Assembly: GCA_037447605.1 (NCBI GenBank)
Contig: CM074814.1
Span: 1,723,207-1,787,206, forward strand
Reading direction: 5' to 3'
DNA length: 64,000 bases
Origin: Zygnema circumcarinatum
Taxonomy: Eukaryota > Streptophyta > Zygnematophyceae > Zygnematales > Zygnemataceae
Part shown: positions 23,013-33,300 of the stretch, one piece after another
Numbering within the stretch: position 1 is the stretch's first letter
Layout of the letters: every line of letters begins with the position of its first letter
The notes under the pieces: generated by a model
Told to the model about the DNA's origin: nothing
The model's input: the letters and a program-made list of their open reading frames with translations, nothing else
The model's database searches: none
Translations under genes and position numbers: made by a program

Positions 23013-23816
23013 ATGGCTGATGCGAGCCTCTCTCTCAGTCGGCGACCATGGGATATTCTGTACATTGCTTTCTTCGCATTGCACATTCCCACCACGGTGC
23101 TGCTGGATAGCCAGGTGGTGCTGCCACGCCGCCTCTACCCACAGCCGATCGTCGATCTCCTTGATTGGCACATCAGAATCAACCAGGACTTTCTCTGCGG
23201 TACTTGCTCACTGCCTCACGAGCGGCACCTATGTGTCTCGCCGAATAAATGTTGCATTGGTTCGCACTTTCCAACAGGAGAGTCAAGCAGTCAGCGGTCC
23301 ACCACCTTGAAAGCATCTTAATGAAAATCCTCCCGGAATGCCTCCGTATTGACCGGAAATGTTGCTCAACAGTTGGATTTTTCCGAGAGCCACCTAAACA
23401 CCTGAAGGATTGAATCCAACTGGTTCACTTTTAAACTATAATTTGCGAGTGTTGTGGGCGTCCTGCTTAACCTGAACAGCGAACTTGCTTTTCGCAGGAA
23501 ATAAACCTCGGTGGTTTGTTGCCCTTTGTGCCGGCGAGGTTGTCCTGCAACTGCCGTACTTCTTTGTGGCCATTTATGCTTTCGTCTACGGTGCGATAAA
23601 AGAATGCCTTGGCCTATGCGTCCCGCTCTTTGTTCATATTGACAAGAAACTGTTCGACTTCCTACGCTTCCGCTTGATTGAATTCGAGGTCCTTCCACTT
23701 TCTTGGGTTGCAGGCAAGGAATGGATACGCGTGCCATCGATAATCTATGCAGCTCATGTTGTGACCACAATGGTGAGTGGTTGTAAAGTTCAACTTTTCA
23801 AAATTGACCTTCCAAC

Positions 23817-23847
<31 letters not shown>

Positions 23848-24172
23848 GGGAAAGGCCATAGATATTTCATCCAGTGGTCATCTCAGTATGTCCTGAATGC
23901 CGCTGCTCCCCCTCCTTTTCCTCGTATCTTGCCACTTACTTTACTGCCTTTCCTCATGCTGTGATTCCCGATGATATCGAGCGTGCCTGTTTCCACATGC
24001 GCAGATTCCTATTCTTTCTGAAATCGCGCTTTCTTCACTGGCTCTGCCAGCACGCTTGAATCTGCTGGCTGTATACTTACCATATCTTCTCATCCCGCTG
24101 GGACTTCTTTTCAGAGTAGGCTTGTACAATTCGTTGTTTACCCAATCCCAGGATAGAGTGAAGTCTGAGTGA
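23013..24172 (+). CDS. TMEM97: TMEM97 / sigma-2 receptor-like EXPERA-domain membrane protein
   Basis: Four exons (23013-23199, 23498-23590, 23714-23772, 24005-24172) give 168 residues. TMEM97 proteins are four-span ER membrane proteins of the EXPERA superfamily, which includes EBP sterol isomerase; the animal member binds sterols and sigma-2 ligands. Hallmarks are RRPWDILYIAFFALHIPTT, the helix QLPYFFVAIYAF, the block KEWIRVPSIIYAAHVVTTM and the final helix LLAVYLPYLLIPLGLLF. Asp in the first span and Glu in the second exon (AGEVVLQLP) are the acidic residues expected in the ligand pocket. Length fits the family. The tail FTQSQDRVKSE lacks a clear KKXX signal. Start at ATG 23013; GTG 23001 is upstream in frame. 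The intron between exons 3 and 4 contains a 27-T run. Confidence 0.92.
23820..23847. repeat. poly(T) run in TMEM97-like intron 3
   Basis: About 27 consecutive T. It could be the tail of a minus-strand retroposed sequence or simple slippage. Confidence 0.8.
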
Positions 24173-24415
24173 TCATGCTTCTGTATAGGAGGGGCCATTC
24201 TTCATTTCGCTTAGTGAAATACGGCAAGTTTTTGCGTTGATAAGGTTGTAAATTGTAGTTTCATTCCAGCACATGATAGTCATTCCCAGAAGCTGAAAAA
24301 TGTACACAGAAGCTTTCCAGTAATGGACAAGAAAGCGGAGAAAAAGAAGACAAAGATAAATTAAATGCAACGTTTCTGTGACGGGTGAGCTATTTTTTAT
24401 CATTGGCGAGGACGT
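24173..24415. other. short convergent 3' interval between TMEM97-like and KDPG-aldolase-like genes
   Basis: Only 243 bp separate two stop codons facing each other, so the 3' UTRs probably overlap or abut. Confidence 0.6.
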
Positions 24416-27152
24416 CTATGCCGTCAGTCCGCGGGCGTGCCGACCCAAAGCAGCAGCTACAGCTGCCTGTCTCTGTATTGCAGAAAAGTCCCCTTCCGCA
24501 AGAGCTTGCGGGTGGAAAATAGCATCAGAGAGAACCACTGCCGAGGCTCCAGCACTGACGTATGTACATATCATATCTGCAAGAAGGTTTGCCTCAACTG
24601 AGTTTGTCAGACAGCTCTGCATGAAGACAGTGTCAATAACACATGAGAGAGACACAGATATGTGACATGCACGAGCACCTGACCGCGAGCATGAGGCTGT
24701 CGATGTGGACGAATGGACTCACCAGAAGTCACCTTGTGCGCTGCCACTAGCGGAATTGTGGGCATGGACCGGCGCATGGCACGGATAAGGTCAGTACCTC
24801 CTGCAGGGCCGATAGGGAACACCTGCGGAACCAGAGGCAAGGGGAAATGCCAGTCGGCTGACAGTTGGTGAGTCCAGAATGTGGTAAGCGGTGAACTTTG
24901 CGCGTTTGAGCTTAGGATTGTCTCTCAGGTCTTCAACAGCTTATCACTTTCTAATAATAGAGTCACGAGCAACCAAGCTGGTCCCTTACCTTCACCATGC
25001 GGGCTCCAAGCTTGTGTGCTCGCAAGATCTGGCAAGGCAAAAGAAGGCTCTCAGAAGGAAACTAGCAGAACAGGACGATGGCATTTCCCCTCCGACAGCA
25101 GCTTAACAGTTGGCAGCCTTCTCGTTGTGTAGCAGGACTGCACCTCTGTTGGAGTCATTGCTCCTGGGATAAACACTGACGGTCCAGCTCTCAGACGAGC
25201 AACAAGGTCCTGCACACGGAGAAGTAGATCACGGCTAAAAGCTGTAATGGAAGCATCGCTTACATTCTCAAGTGAAAGTTATGCAGAATCGCAACTGAAT
25301 ATGCAGCATTGTTGTGAAGAGATGAGCTCTAAAAGCAAACTCACTACCTCATCAGTGGCAGGACTCATCAGAAACTTGGCTCCGGATGCCAAAGCACCTG
25401 CAGCACCTTCCTCTGAAAGTACTGTGCCTGCCTGCAAACAAAACCCTTCGTTAGTTCCAACCAAACGCTTCAGCGCGTGCAGAGGAGTGTATTTGCATCA
25501 TCTTATTAAGCTTTGGCGAACTTATTGGCTAACTACTGCTACTTGGCTACCACTTGGCTACTACTTGGCTTTTGCGGCCATCATAAAAAAGCAACAAAAC
25601 TTGTGATGAATTTTATGCAGTGCAACTTGACTAACTAGATGTCTCTGAGCAGCTCAAATCATCGCGTTTGCATTGCTTTAGGATTAACTTAACTTCCCCT
25701 TGAAAGACGGAAGAGGACGGATACTGATGCCAAGATACTAAGTTTATAATATGGACGAGCAAACGTGCGATGCCCATTCATGCACTGTCGGTTAACTCAA
25801 TCGCAAAATCGAAACTTGTGCTCTCACGAGCTCATCCACTAGTCAACCCTTATCGCATTTGCATCTACAGTTAGATATTTGCCACGCCCACTCGAGAACT
25901 GACCCCAATGATTGCTCCAGGGTACTCCTTCACAAGCGCCTCGATCACCTGAAGGCCAGTCCAACCAAAACAAGAAAGGACAGGGAGGAGTTGGGAAGAA
26001 AAGAAGGAAGAAAGAGCCTGGATTTTGTGAGTTTCATGAGTGCCAACAAAAATGGAAATCTATAAACGATTGAAGCGATGTATAGATAGCAGCAAAATCT
26101 ACTAACCTCTTCGGCAGAAGGAGTTGTAAGTGTAATTTCCAACTGTCAGCCACATCAGCCAAATGCCACAATTAGTTGTGAAAGACTTAAGTCATGACAA
26201 GCATCAGGCATTGCATGGCTCATTAAACTTCAACACGAATACTACAGAAGATATCATCCAAACCAGCGAGCTTCTTAGAAGCACCACCTACATTAAGTAT
26301 TCGTAGACCAAATACAGACACGCCTAAGCTCACTTTGCCAAATGAGTTTCCTATCAACTTGATAAACATACATGAATAGAGGGTTGAAAATTCGTGGGAA
26401 CATTTGTCCATTCATAAGCCCTGTCCAAACGTTTGTAACCCAGGACGATTTTTGGCAAGTTACTTGAGGACTCTGTCAAAACTTCTTCCTGATTTACGAA
26501 AACTAGCAACAATAGTCGATAAAAAATAGTGATAGATGTTTTATTCATCATGTCTCCTTACTGTGGAGCTACAAAACGAGCCATGCACATCATGTTGTCA
26601 CTTACCACTAAGATGCCGCCATTCAAGGCGCTTCTTGCTGCTTTCAAAGCCGTCTCTGGTCTGCAAGCCCCCTGAGAAACATTAAACCCTATGCATATTG
26701 TGCATAGACGAATTAATTTGCAACTGCGCTCGATCTCCTTTCTCTTTGCTCCCTTCTACTTCAAAGGAAGCCAAGTGTTTGAACCGCTTCGCATCACGCG
26801 CCAAGCAAAGAAGAGGAGAAACTAGGAAGTACCTTTCAGCGCGTACACACGCTATGACTGCTGTTTCATGTATCAAACGCACAGTGGAGAGTGCTCCTGC
26901 CTCGCTCCGTTGCGAATCATCACTTGCAAACGTCTCCGCAAAGGGAGCAGCGAGCAAGTCCTGGTGGCTCTTCCTTGAATCGACAATTGACATTGACTGT
27001 ATGGCGGACATGCTTCTCACTCGTCCTCTCCTCCATCGCCGCGAATGCACGGACTGAACAGGCGGACCTTTTCCACGAAATGCATCACATGCCGACTGCA
27101 GACAACTGTCATGGCATGCTGCTACTACATGCCTCCATGCCAGAGCCACCAT
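24416..27152 (-). CDS. KDPG/KHG aldolase-like enzyme (Entner-Doudoroff type)
   Basis: Nine exons give 308 residues: 26833-27152, 26606-26660, 26107-26142, 25904-25948, 25348-25431, 25144-25209, 24990-25028, 24723-24822, 24416-24597. The family splits 2-keto-3-deoxy-6-phosphogluconate into pyruvate and glyceraldehyde-3-phosphate through a Schiff base. The TIM-barrel order is clear: VRLIHETAVIACVRAE, ALNGGILVLEITLTTPSAEE with the catalytic Glu (about 127), AGTVLSEEGAAGALASGAKFL, SVFIPGAMTPTE, and MVKVFPIGPAGGTDL with the Schiff-base Lys at about 215, then SAGASAVVLSDAIF. A plant-type hallmark is GAKFLMSPAT. The first roughly 50 residues are Arg/Ser-rich and low in acid, as in an organelle transit peptide. 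Several introns interrupt the barrel at strand ends. It is divergent from the PKR1-like gene. Confidence 0.9.
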
Positions 27153-27499
27153 GAGGCAGTACAACACCTCCTTCAGGATGTAGTAGATTCCTCTCGCATC
27201 AGCCTACGACCGTGAGGATGACGCCATATGACTGTCACTGGGCGCGCTACCGCTAGGCGCCGCCATGGACCAAGCTTCAGGCCTGCCTGACCGCAACGCC
27301 ACGAAGGATGCATGGGCCCATCATCCATGGCATGGCATGGCATGGCACGGCTCGGAGTCATCCGCCCCCGCACGAAGTGTTCACATGTGCCAGTTCGGGC
27401 TGAAATTCGATTTGAACACCTCCCACATAGAAACGTGCAAAGCGTGTTGTGGCCGTCACCTGCAACCGTTCTATGCCGTCAAATTCTGCCAGCGTCATT

Positions 27500-27805
27500 G
27501 CTGACGCGTGGCGGCGCAAACTTGGAAACCTTCAAACTTTTTACAAGGGCAAATTTTTCGACGTGTTGCTTGCTGACACGTGGCTGATACGTTTTGCTTT
27601 CACGGTTCTAAAAGTCCGAGTTTTAAAACGAAATAGAAACAGGTCGCACTTGCGGCCATCCATCTTTTTGCTGACACGTCACGGCTCACATTTGCAAACT
27701 AACTTTTGCATTTGCAAACTTTTTACAAGCGGAAAATTATTCGACGACTTGCGTGCTAACACGTGGTAATGAAATCACTCAACGAATTCTATGCTGACAC
27801 GTGGC
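27500..27805. promoter_or_regulatory. five GCTGACACGTGGC-type boxes in a duplicated promoter module
   Basis: Copies lie at 27500-27512 (one base changed), 27572-27584, 27670-27682, 27755-27767 and 27793-27805. Two of the spacers share GCAAACTTTTTACAAG-like words (around 27535 and 27710), so the array seems to come from duplication of a segment of about 170 bp. ACGTGGC is the core of plant G-box/ABRE sites bound by bZIP factors; binding here is inference. Confidence 0.6.
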
Positions 27806-27874
27806 ACACTTTTGCAGATGCACAAACGACGGCACTTTTCTGTCGTCTGCAAATTGTCCGTACCGGATGGCTTT

Positions 27875-27893
27875 GTACCGTACAGTACGGTAC
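27875..27893. promoter_or_regulatory. 19-bp GTAC palindrome
   Basis: GTACCGTAC and GTACGGTAC are perfect arms around a single A. Further GTAC words follow (27901 and near 27930). Confidence 0.6.
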
Positions 27894-28209
27894 CATATCC
27901 GTACTGTATGTTGCCGTGTGTTGTCCGTACAGTGACCATACAGTAATCAGTTGCAGGATCGGTTGGCCCGGCCGTGTGCTCGATGACGTCACTCACACGA
28001 GGGTCGCTGTATCGCCATATCGCGATATCCTTCCCTCTCCCTCTCCGGTTGAGCGAGGCGCAGAGGGAGAGAGAGGGGGGAGGAGCGGAGCGACGCGGGA
28101 GGGGAGAGGAGAGGCCGCGCACGCTCAAAGGTCGTGGGAAAAATCGCACATTCTCACTCATGCACTTGAATTTCGCAGTTCATTGTCAGTGGATTCATTG
28201 TTTTTTCTA

Positions 28210-28210
<1 letters not shown>

Positions 28211-28247
<37 letters not shown>
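28211..28247. repeat. CT microsatellite in PKR1-like leader
   Basis: Nearly pure (CT)n just before TGCAG. Confidence 0.85.
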
Positions 28248-28250
<3 letters not shown>

Positions 28251-28537
28251 GTTTTTACGTGCTTGTTTATTCTCCTTGATCAAGGCGAGTTTGCTCGGCC
28301 CTCTGTGTCTCCGCTTCTCCATTCGCTTCCGCACGCATTCCTCAAACACATCTTCCTCGCACATTTTTTTTCTCACACATTACCGTTCTTTCTGTATTAA
28401 CATAGCATAGCTTATTCTTCCCTGCTTCTGCCTCTTTCACCTTCAATTTTATTGAAAACTCTTTATTGAAAGAAAAAAATACGACGTGTCTGTGTGTGAG
28501 AGACAGGCGAGCGGACGCCAATGGTCTGCCTCCGGTG

Positions 28538-29393
28538 ATGGTCTGCACTACTATGGAGCCTCCTGCAAAAGCAAAGGACGACTCCTGGTGGGAGGCCATT
28601 GTGTTGGGCATCTTCGCCTCTGGCGTCAATGTGGGTTCAATGTCCCTGCCTGCCTTTGCCCCTTCATTCTGACTGCATCGCTGAGCGAGCAGTGATGGAA
28701 AACAAAGGAAAAGGCCGTGAGACAACCTGATGAGCCTCACAGAGAGGTGTTGTCGCTGTGTGTGGTCTGCAAGACAGAAGCCGACGGCAATTGCTCTCAA
28801 CGTGGTGCTGGTCGTTCTCCTCGTGGTTCTGCTGGTTCTCTGCTATGTGGCCGCGGGCTACGGAGGTTGGCTGGTGCTGCATGCGCTGTTCTTACTATCC
28901 CTAGCAGGAGGGCTATTGGTGCTGATAAATTGGTGCGTTCACAAGTCCAGAGCTCTTAATCCTGGTTAATGCTGGTTGATTGTAAACCAAAACCTTCAGT
29001 TTGCCTTCATTGACTGAAAGTTTTGATTCCAGGGCGTCAGAGTTATTGCCGCTTTCCATAAGGTGTGCATATCATTGTAATTGGTGTTTCTTTCAACCGC
29101 AATAGCTTGTTCCTTTTGATTGATTGGCTGTCCTTACATGCAGTAGCCCAATTTAAACAGGTTTGAATGCTTTATCTGTATGAGAAACTCCATTCCATCG
29201 TCATCACCATCGCAGCAAGTCACCTTATCAGTTGAGGTTGCTGTGCAGGTTCATTGCAGAGACAGGTCTCGTGTCAACGGGTGAGCAAGCATTGGAGCTC
29301 CAAGGTCCCTCTGAGGGCGTTGCTGCGGTTCACGCAGAGAGATTGAACTCTGACCAAACAAATGACATTTTAGAGGCAAAAAAAAGCCAATAA
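28538..29393 (+). CDS. PKR1: PKR1-like V-ATPase assembly factor
   Basis: Three exons (28538-28630, 28778-28932, 29249-29393) give 130 residues. Yeast Pkr1 is a small ER protein needed to assemble the V0 sector of the vacuolar ATPase. The pattern matches: a short N-terminus with SWWEAIVLGIFASGVN (the counterpart of the family's SIL-PGTNP word), a first hydrophobic span from IALNVVLVVLLVVLLVL, a second from LVLHALFLLSLAGGLLVL, and the family signature INWFIAE just after it. That signature is created only by splicing: codon TG|G crosses intron 2, which supports the model. The acidic 45-residue tail is longer than in yeast. ATG 28538 and 28553 are both possible starts. Without the last splice the frame would end at 28969 with a Cys/His/Lys tail. 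Confidence 0.85.
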
Positions 29394-30304
29394 CTTCTGC
29401 AACCTCAAGGTGGGAAAGAACATTCTGCAAAGCAGTGCTCTCGGGTACTTTTGACTTTCGAGCTAGCCTTGTCTTTTAAAGGACTCTCCAGGCTATTGAG
29501 CTTCATGCTCTAACACAGTATGAGGATAGCGCAAATTATTTTCATTTTTTTTTTTTTTTTTTTCTTATGTTGATCAACAGGATTGTTTAGTCGACCGAAC
29601 TTTAAAAAAAAAAAAAGGGGTCTAATGTACAAATGTATCCACTCCCAATTTTCCTTTTACGCAAACGGCGGGCCACGTTTTTTTCATAGCGGTCACTCTT
29701 GAAATATTCAATGCTTATTTTTCATTCAGTCAAAATAGCTTGCCATTACAGTTTACTTTTACCTCGATGACCACTAAGTTGTTGAATAGAAGATTCTTGA
29801 GAGCAGACTATCTATCTCCGACTTGGAATGCTAAAGGATTTATTCCCAGCAGAATTTTGAGCTGTTTGAAACAAGTCATACATTTTGACCGCTAAAAAAT
29901 CACCTGTCCTTCTCGACGACGAAAGTCAATGGTGCTCTCGCTCTTATTTCTTGCGTTTCCTCATGATTCTACGCTTTTTGGCCGTGTTAAAGTTATTTCT
30001 TTCTATGACGGACCTGTTAGCGAGGGCTCCAAACAAGTGCCAGACGATTTTTCTTTCCCAAAGAATACGCACAGAAAGTAATAGGAAAAAATGGAGCACT
30101 CTTTTTTCAAAAGAGGCACTTAACAGGCTGTGCTTTTCACCAGACAGTGATAACTGCAATCTACTTCATAACAGACTCGCGTTGAAACTGCACTTTGAGT
30201 GAGAGATTGAGAGCGCGCGCGATAGAGAGAGAGCGTGTGATAGAGAGAGAGAAAAAAAGCGATCGATAGAGTGGGAAAGTGCGCAATTGAGAGAGACGGA
30301 AGGG
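29394..30304. other. convergent 3' interval between PKR1-like and ValRS genes
   Basis: It contains T and A runs near 29545-29562 and 29604-29616 and a GA-rich tract with GATAGAGAGAGAG words (30200-30250) close to the ValRS stop. No coding pattern was seen. Confidence 0.55.
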
Positions 30305-33300
30305 CTAAGAACTTGTAGGAGTGACTAAAGGTTGCAACTGCCGGAGCCGATTCCTCACAATGGCGAGCTTTTCCTCCGCCTCTGCCGCCTGTCCCCTCAC
30401 TCCCTCTACCACCGCTGCCGGAGCCTTCTCCACAAACTGCATGTCAGACGAGGGAGGGAGTCAGCAGGCTGAGAGCAATTATGGTTCTCTTCTCTCCAAC
30501 AGGGGATTGCAGACTTCAAAAAACGATGCGGAATTTCTCCTGAAGGAAGTTCTTATCATTTCGGCGTTACCACGATGTCTTGGGACAGCGAGTAGCGATT
30601 TCGAATTCCAAAAGTACGACTTTTTTCTACGACTGCGACCCCCTATTGGAAACGACTTTTGAACTGCTCCGAACAGAAGGGGATAAGGGGATTGGAGGCC
30701 GTACCGAGGGAGAGGAAAGACGGCGAGCAAAGCCGTCAACTTCTGCCTGAAGCTTGCCAGCCTGCTTGCCAAGGCGGTCCACCTCCTTGCTGATGTCCAC
30801 CATGCCCGCAAGCGGAAGGTACGCTTCCAACCCCTCACTAACAACCAGATGCACAGCTTCCTGTGTGTCGGCTGCATTCGGATTCCGTTTCCCCGTGTTA
30901 GGTATGGATGCAAAGAAATGAGACAATGAAGGGCAATGTTGAACAATTGCCAAACAACATGCTGAATTTGCTTGGTTCAGACCGCACATGGCGAAAGGAC
31001 GTGCGTTTGAGACTGCGTTTCTTAGAAGACGGCGTGGTTTGGACTACCTGGGGTGGTGCTGGTGATGTGCAAATGTTCGGGATCCAATCGTGAAAGGGAC
31101 GCAATCACTGCTCTCTCCTCCTGCATTGTTAGAAAACCGAGTTCGCAATGCTATGTAAGGAACAGATGGCTCTGCTGGTGAAAGGAAACATCTTTGTTCC
31201 AGTTTCCTTTGTTTCTTCAGAAGCTTCTAAGGAAATCACTGATAAATGGCAGCGATCAAAGTCATTACCCAACAGTCAGAAAGCAAAGGCCATAACGAGC
31301 GAGCCGGGTAATCAACGAAGTTGTTAAGGCTGAATTACAGATACAAACAATACCCTGTGAGTGGTCTTGTGACATACCTCAATAAATGGGAGTGACGAAG
31401 GGCGAGCAACAACGGTCGCCGCTATCCTCTTTGCTGGTTCGACTGTATACTCAGCTCGAGCATTTCGCACACTTCGAATCTGAATTCATCGACTCCCCAC
31501 TATGTTCAAAATGAGGAGTGACGAACAGTAGAAGGAAACGAGGTACCCATTTACCAGAACCACAGAGAATGAAGCAGCAAAAATGAAATGAACATTTCTC
31601 ACCAAGCTCCATAGGAAATTACCCTTTCTACAGCATTCTAAAGAGGCACTAAACCTGAGGTAGCCAGCAGCTGGCAAACAGCAGAAATTGAATTTTTAAA
31701 CAGCCCATTTGGTGACGATGAAGGTAAAGGCAAAGGCGAAGGCGAAAGCGAAGTACGCACAAGGTCTCGAAGCTCCTCAAATTGTTCTAATGAAGCTGCT
31801 TCTTGCGGAAGGCCCTGACTGGGCCATGTCGCAATCACAAGGGCACTTCCCCGATGAGGCATAGCCTGCAGCCAAACATACCGCAGACTAGCTAAAGTAT
31901 GTGAATATGTTCGTAAGGCTCAACATATAGCATATAGGAGGGTAAGAAGTAGTTCTCGAATGCATAGTCCACTTGAATAGTGAAGCATAGCATGCCTTGA
32001 TCATCCGGCAGAGGTGCACCCCACCTGCCATAGTCTCTCGGTGACATAGGGCATGAAGGGATGCAGCAAACGGAGCACGGTGTCGAATGCATACACCAAC
32101 ACACTCTGCGCTCGGGGTGCTGCATGAGGGTCCTCATTCTTGTATAGGCGGGTCTTGCTTGCCTCTATGTACCTGCGCATAAATGCAGCTCACTCTCAGC
32201 TTCTTAAAGTTGTATAAGTGTTTCAAATGTCCGAAGAGAATGATCATCTACGAAAGTGCCTTACCAGTCTGCAAAGTCGCTCCAAAAGAATTCGTACAAA
32301 TCGCGGCCCACTTCGCCAAACTCGAGCTTCTCGTATGCTATTGTTGTTGAGTCCACAAGGCCATGGAGTCGTGTTAACTGCAACAACGAACCTCACTGTT
32401 ATAAACAAAAGTCTACACTATACATCAAATTATGCGAGGGGGGTGGCATGAAGAAATTCCCGTATAGCAAGTGGAGATCGAAGAGCCTTACCACCCAGCG
32501 CTCAGCAAGTGGAAGGCTGGCAACAATCTCGGGCTCGTCAAACTGCACACAGACAGAATATGGATCACCTTAGCAAACTTATGTTGCAGAGTATACTTAT
32601 ACTTCCATTTCAGGGAAAGACGAGAGCCAAGACAAGGAGCCGATGGACTACATCTATGCATCGAACTCCAATGACTCACACATAGCTTGCTATAATGCAA
32701 CTGCAATCGAACATCAATTGCAGAACTAGAAAAGAGGGACATGCTTTAACTGTCAGAATTCAGATAGAAAGGGAAAGAGCGGGAAGAGAGACCACCATCT
32801 ATGAGAGTATGTGTTCTCACTTTGACTGACCGTAGAGATTCCCATTCACTGGATGATCTCTCCGGCAAGTTTTGTAGAATGAACTTTGCAGCATTCCACA
32901 GCTTGTTGGTAAACGCCTTGTTTGCACCCAGTCGCTCCATTGATAGATTCACATCCTGCCCCAAGGTTATGTTTTGCATGTCATTTTCCAAATGGCACAA
33001 TTCAGCTTTTGAGAACTCCCTCTGCCAGCCCCCCTTTCTTCACATGCGCTTGCCATTACTTTCTGACGAAGGCAAAAGTAGTTTGAAGTCGCAACAGACC
33101 TGGCCAGGTGTTGTGCCAGTAGCAAGGGTGAAACGCAGAGCATCGGTTCCAAATTCTGCGATGGTGTCTAGAGGGTTGATTACATTTCCAAGCGACTTCG
33201 ACATTTTACGTCCCTGCATTCAAAGACACAAACTTTCCTGAACTTAGTCTCTTCTCCTCACCATTCACTTCAGCATTCAACCATCATCACCAACGACAAT

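Larger units (their letters stand above)
27153..28537. promoter_or_regulatory. divergent promoter of KDPG-aldolase-like and PKR1-like genes, rich in ACGTGG boxes
   Basis: This 1.4-kb interval contains five copies of a GCTGACACGTGGC-type word and a GTAC palindrome, detailed separately. A CATGG word repeats near 27328-27350. A CT microsatellite at 28211-28247 ending in TGCAG lies in the PKR1 leader and could be the 3' end of a 5'-UTR intron. Confidence 0.6.

Noticed and set aside
27500-27805. CRISPR-like array
   Set aside because: The repeated words are 13 bp with irregular spacing (43-98 bp, one 26 bp), in a eukaryotic promoter with no cas-like genes.
28730-28969. PKR1-like gene ending at 28969 in the unspliced frame
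   Set aside because: Splicing from 28932 to 29249 in phase creates the family word INWFIAE, so the downstream exon model is better.
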